A stretch of DNA of 64,000 nucleotides from assembly GCF_003457605.1 (NCBI RefSeq), contig NZ_QRAN01000006.1, forward strand, positions 1 to 64,000. The letters are read 5' to 3'. Under the pieces are notes generated by a model. That model saw only the letters and a list, made by a program, of their open reading frames with translations, was not told the DNA's origin and searched no databases. This stretch comes from Seongchinamella sediminis. GTDB lineage: Bacteria; Pseudomonadota; Gammaproteobacteria; Pseudomonadales; Halieaceae. Of this stretch, positions 55,207 to 62,725 are shown piece by piece. The first letter of the stretch is position 1; the number at the start of each line of letters is the position of its first letter. Both the position numbers and the translations under genes were made by a program.

Positions 55207-55919
55207 TCGGCCGCCTCCTGGGTATAGCGCTCGCCGGCGTAAGGGGCGTGCTGGGCACCGATACGCATGTAGGTCAGCAGGGAAGCGGTACCCAGGCACA
55301 GGTAAAACGCCACGATGCAGCAGGCCGCCAGCTTCAGCCGCCCCCGCCACAGGCCCAGGCGCTGGGGGGAGAAGGGGCCCCACTTCAGGCACAGGCGGTA
55401 AATGCCGATGCCCGCATGGAGATGAACAATCAGCAGCAGCGGGGCGTACAGCAGCCAGAAACGGCCACTCCAGACCCGGTCCGAGGAGGCGTAGGGGCCG
55501 ATGTTATCCGGCTGCAGCATGACCACCAGCAGGTGAGCGGAGGCGAGGAAAAACAGGGCAAAGCCGGTGATCACCTGGATATACCAGGCGGTGGTGTCCA
55601 GGTGCCGCATGGCGCCAACGTGGCGATTCAGGCGCTGGTACTGCCGGTAGTTGGCGGGAAACTTGCGCAGCGCCAGCAGCGCATGCAGGGCGATCAGGGC
55701 CAGCACCAGCGCCGCCGCCACCGACACCAGCGCCGGGTAGGGGCGACCGAGCACATGGGCGCCCTCGAACATACGGGTCACCCAGAGCATGGCGTCCTTG
55801 CCCAGCAGGATGCTGGACTCGAAAAACATATGGCCCCAGATGAACAACACCAGCAGCAGGCCACTGAGGCTCTGGGCGGCGTCGAGTCGGGCGGGCCAGC
55901 GATTTATTGTCTCTCGCAT
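55203..55919 (-). CDS. frdC: Diheme cytochrome b subunit of fumarate reductase
   Basis: The 238-residue, five-helix protein aligns with Wolinella FrdC and should hold two haem b groups and a quinone site. The four predicted haem ligands are His30, His79, His129 and His168, and the quinone-site Glu is kept as Glu52 (Glu66 in Wolinella). The E-pathway Glu180 of Wolinella, two residues before the last haem ligand, is His166 here (Val-His-Leu-His). GGAG lies 9 nt before the ATG. It is the first gene of the operon. Confidence 0.9.
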   Translation of the reverse strand: MRETINRWPARLDAAQSLSGLLLVLFIWGHMFFESSILLGKDAMLWVTRMFEGAHVLGRPYPALVSVAAALVLALIALHALLALRKFPANYRQYQRLNRHVGAMRHLDTTAWYIQVITGFALFFLASAHLLVVMLQPDNIGPYASSDRVWSGRFWLLYAPLLLIVHLHAGIGIYRLCLKWGPFSPQRLGLWRGRLKLAACCIVAFYLCLGTASLLTYMRIGAQHAPYAGERYTQEAAE

Positions 55920-56061
55920 CGGTTAAGGCTCCAGTGGCATTGCATCCATAGTAGCCTGTCTTCGGCTTTATGCACCTTGTTCTGGCTCAATATCAGGGTC
56001 ATCGCCGCCGGCGGACAGCTTCGTTATAATGCCCGTCTATTTTGCAATGCAGAGCGTTTCC

Positions 56062-57072
56062 ATGTCCGATGAGAACCTCATTCCCACGGTTCAGGTCACC
56101 AGTGGCGAAAAGTTTGTCAACGACCGGGGCATTACCGCGATCAAGGACGGCATCAAGGCTGGCGCCGGGACCGGTGATCGGCTGCGCAAGCCGGACTGGC
56201 TGCGGGTGCGTATCAGGGGCGGCGAGACTTTTGAACGGGTCAGCGATATCGTCCACGCGCATGGCCTGGCCACGGTCTGCGAGGAAGCCAAGTGCCCGAA
56301 CATGAGTGAGTGCTGGAGTTCCGGCACCGCGACCATCATGCTGCTGGGCGATGTCTGCACCCGGGCCTGCCGCTTTTGCGCGGTGAACACCGGTAACCCC
56401 CGCGGCTGGCTGGACCCCGAGGAACCGGCCAAGACGGCCCGTTCGGTGCAGCTGATGAACCTCAAGTACGTGGTGCTGACCTCGGTCAACCGCGATGACC
56501 TCGACGATGGCGGGGCAGGGCAGTACGCAGCCTGTGTGCGCAAGGTCAAGGAAGTCAACCCGGGAACCGCGGTTGAGGCCCTCACGCCCGACTTCCTGGG
56601 GGTGCTGGCGGATGTGGAAACCGTGGTCGATTCCGGCATTGAAGTGTTTGCCCAGAACGTGGAAACGGTCCGGCGCCTGACCCATCCGGTCCGCGACCCC
56701 AGGGCCTCCTATGAGCAGACCATCGCCGTGCTGGCGCACGCCAAGCGTTACCGCCCGGATGTGCTGACCAAGACCAGCCTGATGCTGGGCCTGGGTGAAA
56801 CCGAGGACGAGATCCTCCAGTGCATGGACGACCTGCGCGCGGCGGGGGTGGATATTGTCACCTTCGGCCAGTACCTGCAGCCCACCGCCAATCACTACCC
56901 CATCGACCGTTACGTCACCCCGGAAGAGTTCGAGACCTACCGCCAGTGGGGGCTGGAAAAAGGGTTCCTGGAAGTGGTGTCGGGGGTGCTGGTGCGTTCC
57001 AGCTATCGGGCCGAACAGGTGCTGGAAAAAAACAATGTCGGGCTGGCGGGGCCCACCCCGGGGAGCGTGTAA
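56062..57072 (+). CDS. lipA: Lipoyl synthase
   Basis: The radical-SAM enzyme inserts two sulfurs into octanoyl-lysine to make lipoyl groups, including those of the E2 at 25936. It has the LipA-specific [12 protein letters not shown] auxiliary-cluster motif, the SAM motif Cys-Thr-Arg-Ala-Cys-Arg-Phe-Cys, and the C-terminal Arg-Ser-Ser-Tyr. The ATG at 56062 gives 336 residues; ATGs at 56047 and 56029 are also in frame and the choice is not firm. The usual partner lipB is not adjacent. Confidence 0.95.
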   Translation: MSDENLIPTVQVTSGEKFVNDRGITAIKDGIKAGAGTGDRLRKPDWLRVRIRGGETFERVSDIVHAHGLATVCEEAKCPNMSECWSSGTATIMLLGDVCTRACRFCAVNTGNPRGWLDPEEPAKTARSVQLMNLKYVVLTSVNRDDLDDGGAGQYAACVRKVKEVNPGTAVEALTPDFLGVLADVETVVDSGIEVFAQNVETVRRLTHPVRDPRASYEQTIAVLAHAKRYRPDVLTKTSLMLGLGETEDEILQCMDDLRAAGVDIVTFGQYLQPTANHYPIDRYVTPEEFETYRQWGLEKGFLEVVSGVLVRSSYRAEQVLEKNNVGLAGPTPGSV

Positions 57073-57105
57073 TCCCCGGGTCAGGCGCCACCAGCGCCGC
57101 GATGC

Positions 57106-57365
57106 TTACTCGACGGTGCCGGTGACCTTGCCCAGGCTCTTGTTGATTTGCATGGCCCAGCTGTTGAACACCCGCGTCACGTCGGCCCGGTTGCTCACGC
57201 TGTTGTTGGGGCCCCACATACTGGTGTTCCGGCGCGGCTGCCGTCGATGCGGTGAAGATTGTTGCCGACGACTTCGGCGTCCGCTCCGGTTTGTACCTCC
57301 GGCGAGCCGGCGCAGGCGCTCAGCAGAGCGGCCAGGGCGGCGGTGATCAGGTAATGCCTGGGCAT
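57106..57365 (-). pseudogene. Small lipoprotein gene with a probable frameshift
   Basis: From the ATG at 57365 the frame encodes a lipoprotein signal (Leu-Leu-Ser-Ala-Cys near 14-18) and about 25 further residues through His-Arg-Ile-Asp-Gly-Ser-Arg, then ends early near 57195. In the next frame the sequence carries on for about 40 residues (Met-Trp-Gly-Pro-Asn-Asn-Ser-Val-Ser-Asn-Arg-Ala-Asp-Val) to a TAA at 57106-57108. A missing base near 57230 would join the two into one lipoprotein of about 87 residues. It is convergent with lipA. I do not recognise the family. Confidence 0.5.
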
Positions 57366-57422
57366 GTAGTCTCTACTTTGTCGATGGCCAGCGGGACAGC
57401 GATCCGTGACACAATAGTGCCC

Positions 57423-58343
57423 ATGACCCGCCAGCCGATGATACCACTTTCCTTTCCAGGCGCCGCGCCATTGCAGCGGATTGATATCGGCGCTGTGCAC
57501 ATTTTGCGGCTGGATCAAAGCGGAGGCCCGGCACCGGGGAACAAGCGCTTCAAGCTTCGCTATCACCTGGCCGCTGCCAAAGCCCGGGGCAGGAAGCGGA
57601 TACTCAGCTTTGGTGGTGCCTGGTCCAATCACCTGCACGCCCTGGCGGCCGTGGGTGCCGAACTCGGCCTGGAAACCATTGGCATTGTCCGCGGCGGGGA
57701 GCACAGCACCCCGATGCTGGAGGATGCCCGGGCCTGGGGGATGGAGCTGGTCCCGGTGTCCAGGGAGGAGTATCGGCGCCGCGCCGATCCGAACTATATC
57801 GAGGCCCTGGCGGCGCGCTTTGGCCCCTGCCTGGTGGTGCCTGAAGGGGGCGGCGGGGCGGAGGGTGTGCGCGGCTGCCTGGATATCGCCGGGATGATCA
57901 ACCAGCTGGAGCGGCACTGGTCCCGGGTGGTGGTGGCCGTGGGCACCGGCACCACGCTGGCCGGACTGGCGGCAGGGCTGGCCTGCGCCGACGAGTTGCT
58001 GGGAGTCGCGGCGCTCAAGGGAGCGCCAGGCCTGGATGCGGCGGTGCAGCAGGCGCTGGACACGGCGGGCCTGGCGGCGCGCCTGCCCTGGCGCATAGAT
58101 CACGATTATCACTGCGGCGGTTTTGCCCGCAGTAACGCCGCACTGCGCCTGTTCATGCAGGAATTCGAGCAGGCGCAGCGGGTGCCGCTGGAGCCGGTGT
58201 ACACCGGCAAGGCCCTGTTCGCGGTGCACAGCCTGCTGGCCAGTGGCCAGTGGTCGGCCACTGAACCGGTGCTGGTGGTGCACACCGGCGGGTTGCAGGG
58301 GCGCCGGGGTTATGACTGGCTGGACCGGGGGCACCTCGATTGA
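57423..58343 (+). CDS. PLP-dependent D-cysteine desulfhydrase / ACC deaminase family protein
   Basis: The 306-residue protein fits the ACC deaminase/D-cysteine desulfhydrase branch of fold-type II PLP enzymes. The N-terminal Asn-Lys-Arg-Phe-Lys-Leu-Arg-Tyr region holds the Lys predicted to bind PLP, followed by Ser-Phe-Gly-Gly-Ala-Trp-Ser-Asn-His and a Gly-Thr-Gly-Thr-Thr-Leu-Ala phosphate-binding loop near 178. ACC deaminases are usually about 335 residues, so this is a shorter relative of the YedO/DcyD kind. The ATG at 57423 has no strong Shine-Dalgarno. A long minus-strand frame covers the gene but is a shadow. Confidence 0.85.
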   Translation: MTRQPMIPLSFPGAAPLQRIDIGAVHILRLDQSGGPAPGNKRFKLRYHLAAAKARGRKRILSFGGAWSNHLHALAAVGAELGLETIGIVRGGEHSTPMLEDARAWGMELVPVSREEYRRRADPNYIEALAARFGPCLVVPEGGGGAEGVRGCLDIAGMINQLERHWSRVVVAVGTGTTLAGLAAGLACADELLGVAALKGAPGLDAAVQQALDTAGLAARLPWRIDHDYHCGGFARSNAALRLFMQEFEQAQRVPLEPVYTGKALFAVHSLLASGQWSATEPVLVVHTGGLQGRRGYDWLDRGHLD

Positions 58344-58372
58344 TGTGAACAGACCCGCACCCCGACAACTGC

Positions 58373-59314
58373 TCAGCCATGCTCCTGCGGCCAGTCATCG
58401 GCAACCACAAACAGCCGTTGCTGCTCGCATCCGCTGGCATCGAGCAGGGCAAACTGCCGGGCGCGCCCGCTCTGCTCCGCGGGCCACGCCGGCTCGCCGG
58501 TGCCAGAGACCGGGTGCAGCGGGGCCAGCCACTGGCGCCGCGCCAGCCGGACGGCTGTCGAGTTGGCCAGTATGGCCCGGGCGTTTCCGGCATGTGTCCA
58601 CAGATGCATCGGTTGGCTGTTGTTGCAGCCGGGCGGGGTGCCGCCCCGGGCGCCGTATTGCCGGTACAGTCTCCCTCTTACCGCCAGTTCCCGCAGTGGT
58701 GATTCTGCGCCGAGGCGGGCCAGCACCTCGCGGGCCGGCGCCTGTTCCGACAGGCGAACCTGGTGCTGCAGCATGCGCCCGAGTTTGAGATCCAGCCTGT
58801 CGTGGCTGTTGGGGCCGAGCCAGTGGCGCCATTCGCTGCCGTCCCTGCCCGGAGCGCAGAGGTAGAACTTCAGTGCCAGTTCCAGGTGGATCGCCCGCTG
58901 CCGCTGGTGACAGAAATAAATCAGGTCGAACTCTCCCAGGGTCCTGCCCTCGGCGCGCACCGGGAGATTGCTGGCCAGCAGTTCCACCTGGGGGTCGCTG
59001 CGCAGGAAAAACTGCCACAGGGATTCGAAGTAAAGACCCAGCCGACGGCTGTTGGCGCTGGCGATAAACTGCAGCAGTTCCGCCGGCTGTGCATCCAGCT
59101 GCCGCAGCCATCGCCGGCGCGCTGCGGTGAGCGCAAAGTGACAGTTGCCCGGCGACTCTCCTGCCGGCAGCAGGTCGGCATCGAATAGCGGCGGCGAGAA
59201 ACAGGACCAGGCCAGGTCGCGAACCTCGGCAGTGCGCAGTTCCCGCAGGGTGTTTTCGGGGAAGGCATTCACGTGGTTATAATACCAGTCCTTTGCAACG
59301 ATAGGCGCGCGCAT
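58373..59314 (-). CDS. DUF1853 family protein
   Basis: The 313-residue protein matches DUF1853, a family of unknown function found in gammaproteobacteria, often near nadK. Typical segments are Val-Arg-Asp-Leu-Ala-Trp near 30, Leu-Gly-Leu-Tyr-Phe-Glu-Ser-Leu near 92, Gly-Glu-Phe-Asp-Leu-Ile-Tyr near 126 and His-Leu-Glu-Leu-Ala-Leu-Lys-Phe-Tyr near 143. The last two look like the Asp and Glu-x-Lys positions of a PD-(D/E)XK nuclease fold; that is inference. Its ATG shares the CATG at 59312-59315 with the divergent nadK start. Confidence 0.82.
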   Translation of the reverse strand: MRAPIVAKDWYYNHVNAFPENTLRELRTAEVRDLAWSCFSPPLFDADLLPAGESPGNCHFALTAARRRWLRQLDAQPAELLQFIASANSRRLGLYFESLWQFFLRSDPQVELLASNLPVRAEGRTLGEFDLIYFCHQRQRAIHLELALKFYLCAPGRDGSEWRHWLGPNSHDRLDLKLGRMLQHQVRLSEQAPAREVLARLGAESPLRELAVRGRLYRQYGARGGTPPGCNNSQPMHLWTHAGNARAILANSTAVRLARRQWLAPLHPVSGTGEPAWPAEQSGRARQFALLDASGCEQQRLFVVADDWPQEHG

Positions 59315-60197
59315 GCCTGGTTCCTTCAAGAAGATCGGTCTGGTGGGTCGCAGCCACCAGGATGACCTGGACGTGGTGCTGCAGGAACTGCTGGACCTGC
59401 TGTTACGGCGCGGCCACGAGGTAATTCTCGAGGACCGCCTCGGGGAACTGGTAGCCGACAGCGGCCTCCGGCTGGCGAGCAGGGCGGAGATCGGCCAGGA
59501 ATCGGACCTGGTGATTGTTGCCGGGGGCGATGGCAGCATGCTCAGCGCCGCCCGCACCCTGGCCCGGTACGAGACACCGGTGCTGGGCGTGAACCGGGGG
59601 CGGCTCGGTTTTCTCACCGATATCAGCCCCGACCAGATCGCCGAGCAGGTGCCCCGGGTACTGGACGGCGAGTACGATACCGAGAACCGCTTCCTGCTCG
59701 ACGCCTATGTGGAGCGCAACGGGCAGGCGGTGGCCAGGGCCGACGCCCTCAACGATGTGGTGGTCAACTCCGGTACCTCGGCGCAGATGATCGAGATCGA
59801 GCTGTCGATCAATGGCACCTTTGTCTACCGCCAGCGCGCGGACGGGCTTATCGTCTCCACTCCCACCGGCTCCACTGCCTATTCACTGTCCGGTGGCGGC
59901 CCGATCATGCATCCCTCGCTGGACGCCATTGTGCTGGTGCCCATGTTTCCCCACGCCCTGAGCAGCCGGCCCATCGTCGTCGACGGCAATTCGGAAATCC
60001 GCATGGATATCCTGCAGCGCAATCGCATCCATCCTCCGGTCACCTGTGACGGCCAGGTCAACATGACAGCCCGTCCCGGAGACACCGTGGTAATCCGCAA
60101 GAATCCCCACCGGCTGACGCTGCTGCACCCTCTGGGTCACAGTTTTTACGCCAGTTGCCGCGACAAGCTGCGCTGGAGCAACGCGCTGGTCGACTGA
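59313..60197 (+). CDS. nadK: NAD kinase
   Basis: The 294-residue enzyme phosphorylates NAD to NADP. The Gly-Gly-Asp-Gly motif (near 70-74, followed by Ser-Met-Leu-Ser-Ala-Ala), Asn-Arg-Gly-Arg-Leu-Gly-Phe-Leu, and Thr-Pro-Thr-Gly-Ser-Thr-Ala-Tyr-Ser are all present. Its stop overlaps the rhomboid start by one base (TGATG). The start codon is embedded in the start of the divergent DUF1853 gene, so its promoter must lie within that gene or the transcript is nearly leaderless. Confidence 0.95.
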   Translation: MPGSFKKIGLVGRSHQDDLDVVLQELLDLLLRRGHEVILEDRLGELVADSGLRLASRAEIGQESDLVIVAGGDGSMLSAARTLARYETPVLGVNRGRLGFLTDISPDQIAEQVPRVLDGEYDTENRFLLDAYVERNGQAVARADALNDVVVNSGTSAQMIEIELSINGTFVYRQRADGLIVSTPTGSTAYSLSGGGPIMHPSLDAIVLVPMFPHALSSRPIVVDGNSEIRMDILQRNRIHPPVTCDGQVNMTARPGDTVVIRKNPHRLTLLHPLGHSFYASCRDKLRWSNALVD

Positions 60198-61063
60198 TGG
60201 CTGATTCCTATATCGTGCTCCAGGTCCCGCTGGAGGAAGACCTGCTGCCGTTGACGGCGCTGCTGCGCCGCCGTGGCGTCCCCCACCGAATCTACGAGGA
60301 AGAGGGGCAGCAGGTGCTGGCGGTATTCGACCGGCAGCATGTGCAGCCCGTTGCCAGCCTCTACCAGGCCTGGCGCCGGGGCCAGGTAACCATCGAGCCC
60401 GGTGACCCGCGGCCGGTGGCTGCCAGCGCCAGCCGCTTCCAGTGGCGCCAGTCGCCGGTGACGGCGCTGTTCGGCCTGGTCAGCATTGTACTGTTCCTGG
60501 CCCTGCTGCTCGGCGCGCCCCAGCAGTGGCTGGGCTGGCTGACCTTCACACCCTTTGAAATCCGCGCCGGACAGCTGCATTTCCTGCCCATGGGGGACCA
60601 GTACTGGCGGCTGGTCACGCCCATCTTCCTACACTTCGGCTGGCTGCACATCACTTTTAACACCCTCTGGCTGTGGGAACTGGGCTCGAAAGTGGAGCGC
60701 GTCACCGGCAGCCCGAATACCCTGGGCCTGTTGCTGGTCATCGCCCTGGTATCCAATATCTGCCAGTACCAGTTTGGCGGCCCCGGCCTGTTCGGCGGCA
60801 TGTCCGGGGTGGTCTACGGCCTGCTCGGGTTTTCCTGGGTAGCGCCGCTGGTGCAACCGCGCTGGGTTATCCAGCCGGCCAGGGCAATCATGCTGCTGAT
60901 GGTCGGCTGGTTGTTCCTGTGCCTATTCGGGGTGGTTGAGTTCCTGGGCTTCGGCGCCATCGCCAACGCGGCGCACCTCGGCGGGCTGGTGGTCGGGCTT
61001 GCCCTGGGGGCGGCATTCGGCCTGTTGTCACGCCTGCAGGACAGTGGCAGGCAGGGCTTGTAA
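60197..61063 (+). CDS. Rhomboid intramembrane serine protease
   Basis: The 288-residue protein has an N-terminal cytoplasmic domain (about 80 residues) like that of GlpG and six transmembrane helices. The catalytic dyad is Ser203 in Gly-Met-Ser-Gly and His260 in Asn-Ala-Ala-His-Leu-Gly-Gly. The oxyanion-loop segment His-Ile-Thr-Phe-Asn-Thr-Leu-Trp-Leu lies in helix 2. It would cleave membrane-protein substrates within the bilayer. Translation is coupled to nadK by a TGATG overlap. Confidence 0.92.
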   Translation: MADSYIVLQVPLEEDLLPLTALLRRRGVPHRIYEEEGQQVLAVFDRQHVQPVASLYQAWRRGQVTIEPGDPRPVAASASRFQWRQSPVTALFGLVSIVLFLALLLGAPQQWLGWLTFTPFEIRAGQLHFLPMGDQYWRLVTPIFLHFGWLHITFNTLWLWELGSKVERVTGSPNTLGLLLVIALVSNICQYQFGGPGLFGGMSGVVYGLLGFSWVAPLVQPRWVIQPARAIMLLMVGWLFLCLFGVVEFLGFGAIANAAHLGGLVVGLALGAAFGLLSRLQDSGRQGL

Positions 61064-61120
61064 GCCGTCGGGCTTGAACTACACTACGATTGGCAAGCCA
61101 ATAACAAGAGGTTCGAAAAA

Positions 61121-61531
61121 GTGGAACACAACCCGGAACAGCACAGCCTGAAGTGCCCCAAGTGCCACCATGGAATGGTGGAAGTGGAGCACAGTGACGT
61201 GGTTATAGACCGCTGCACAAATTGTCACGGTCTCTGGTTCGATGCCGACGAAGCCCATCAGCTCAAGCAACTGCCGGAGAGCCATGCAGTAGATATCGGC
61301 GATCCCAAGGAGGGCTGGAAATGGGACAGCCGGGTGGAAATCGACTGCCCGCGCTGCAACAAGCGCATGGAACTGACCGCCGACGCCAAGCAGAAGCACA
61401 TCTGGTACGAGGTCTGCCACGATCACGGCATGTTCATGGACGCCGGCGAGTTCGCCGACTTCAAGGAGGAGAGCCTGCTGGACTGGTTCCGGGGCGTGAT
61501 CAAGGGTGACCGGGCGACCGTCTGCCCCTGA
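61121..61531 (+). CDS. Zinc-ribbon (zf-TFIIB) protein
   Basis: The 136-residue protein has two zinc ribbons of the zf-TFIIB kind: Cys-Pro-Lys-Cys with Cys-Thr-Asn-Cys (about 12-35), and Cys-Pro-Arg-Cys with a later Cys-His-Asp-His (about 78-102), each followed by an Asp/Glu-rich helix. Such proteins are short, of unknown function. The start is a GTG at 61121; a GAGG lies about 10 nt upstream. Confidence 0.85.
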   Translation: MEHNPEQHSLKCPKCHHGMVEVEHSDVVIDRCTNCHGLWFDADEAHQLKQLPESHAVDIGDPKEGWKWDSRVEIDCPRCNKRMELTADAKQKHIWYEVCHDHGMFMDAGEFADFKEESLLDWFRGVIKGDRATVCP

Positions 61532-61619
61532 ATAATCCGGTGGCCTGCGACCGCAGCGCCACCACTTTTGCCGCAATCGGGCGTATAATCGCGGGTTTTT
61601 GGTCGCCCTGGGAAACCCG

Positions 61620-61871
61620 ATGGATTACCAACAGATGATAGAGACCATGACGCCGGAGCTTTACCGGAGCCTGCGTCGTGCCGTGGAACTGGGCAAATGG
61701 CCGGATGGGCGGCCACTCACCCCGGAACAAAAGCAGAGCGCCATGCAGGCGGTGATTGCCTGGGGCCAGCGCCACCTGCCGGAGACCAAGCGGGTGGGCT
61801 ACATCGACAAGGGTCACAAGGCGGGAGACAGCTGTGACGATCCCGCGGAAACACCGCTGAACTGGAAATAG
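61620..61871 (+). CDS. DUF1315 family protein (YeaC-like)
   Basis: The 83-residue protein matches the YeaC/DUF1315 family: Met-Thr-Pro-Glu-Leu-Tyr near 9-14, Gly-Lys-Trp-Pro-Asp-Gly near 25-30, and Leu-Thr-Pro-Glu-Gln-Lys. Function is unknown. The ATG at 61620 gives the usual length. The next gene starts 9 bp after its stop. Confidence 0.88.
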   Translation: MDYQQMIETMTPELYRSLRRAVELGKWPDGRPLTPEQKQSAMQAVIAWGQRHLPETKRVGYIDKGHKAGDSCDDPAETPLNWK

Positions 61872-61880
61872 GAGTCACCT

Positions 61881-62717
61881 GTGGCTGAGCTTCTGGCGGC
61901 AGGTGCCGTCCGCAAAATGAAAACCGAACTGGACGAGCAGGTCGGCTATGCGCTGCCCCTGGGGGACGAGGCCCTGCCGATGAACGCGCTGCTGGGCAAG
62001 ACCCTGCGCCTGGATTACAACGGCGCCATTCATTGCATCGCCTGCGACCGCAAGACCAGCAAGAGCTTTAACCAGGGCTACTGCTATCCCTGTTTCCGGC
62101 GCCTGGCACGCTGCGACAGCTGCATTGTGTCGCCGGAAAAGTGCCACTACGCGGCGGGCACCTGCCGCGAACCGGAGTGGGGCGAAACCCACTGCATGAT
62201 CGACCATATCGTCTACCTGGCCAATACCTCGGGGCTGAAAGTCGGCATTACCCGCCACAGCCAGGTGCCCACCCGCTGGATGGACCAGGGCGCCACCCAG
62301 GCCCAGCCTATCTTCCGGGTGGACACCCGGCACCATTCCGGCATTGTCGAGACCCTGTTCAAGGACCACGTGGCTGACAAGACCAGCTGGCAGGCCATGC
62401 TCAAGGGCGATGCCGACACAATTGATCTGGAGCAGGAGCGGCAACGCCTGATGGCCGAGTGCGCGGTCGGCCTGCAGGAGGTCAGGGAACAGTTTGGCCT
62501 GCAGTCGGTCACAGCACTGGAGGACGCGGGTGAAACCCGCATCCGCTACCCGGTACTGGAGCATCCGGCGAAAGTAAAATCCTTCAACCTGGATAAAGCA
62601 CCGCAGGTCGAAGGCACCCTGCTGGGCATCAAGGGCCAGTATCTGATTTTCGATACCGGTGTTATCAACATGCGAAAGTACGGCGGCTACCATCTCGCCG
62701 TCTCTGAATTGAACTGA
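61881..62717 (+). CDS. DUF2797 family protein
   Basis: The 278-residue protein fits DUF2797, with Cys-Ile-Ala-Cys, Cys-Tyr-Pro-Cys-Phe, Cys-Asp-Ser-Cys and a later Cys forming zinc sites (about 53-95). A GIY-YIG-like strand pair follows (Val-Tyr-Leu-Ala near 112; Leu-Lys-Val-Gly-Ile-Thr-Arg near 121), so a nuclease-like fold is possible; that is inference. The start is a GTG with AGGAG 6 nt upstream. It sits between DUF1315 and pepN, an order also seen in pseudomonads. Confidence 0.85.
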   Translation: MAELLAAGAVRKMKTELDEQVGYALPLGDEALPMNALLGKTLRLDYNGAIHCIACDRKTSKSFNQGYCYPCFRRLARCDSCIVSPEKCHYAAGTCREPEWGETHCMIDHIVYLANTSGLKVGITRHSQVPTRWMDQGATQAQPIFRVDTRHHSGIVETLFKDHVADKTSWQAMLKGDADTIDLEQERQRLMAECAVGLQEVREQFGLQSVTALEDAGETRIRYPVLEHPAKVKSFNLDKAPQVEGTLLGIKGQYLIFDTGVINMRKYGGYHLAVSELN

Positions 62718-62725
62718 GGACTATC

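Noticed and set aside
53872-55227. A 451-codon plus-strand frame
   Set aside because: It lies wholly opposite frdA, which has clear family motifs over its full length.
57195-58334. A 379-codon minus-strand frame
   Set aside because: Most of it is the shadow of the PLP enzyme. Only the last 57 codons, from the ATG at 57365, look like real protein (a lipoprotein signal) and these are reported separately.
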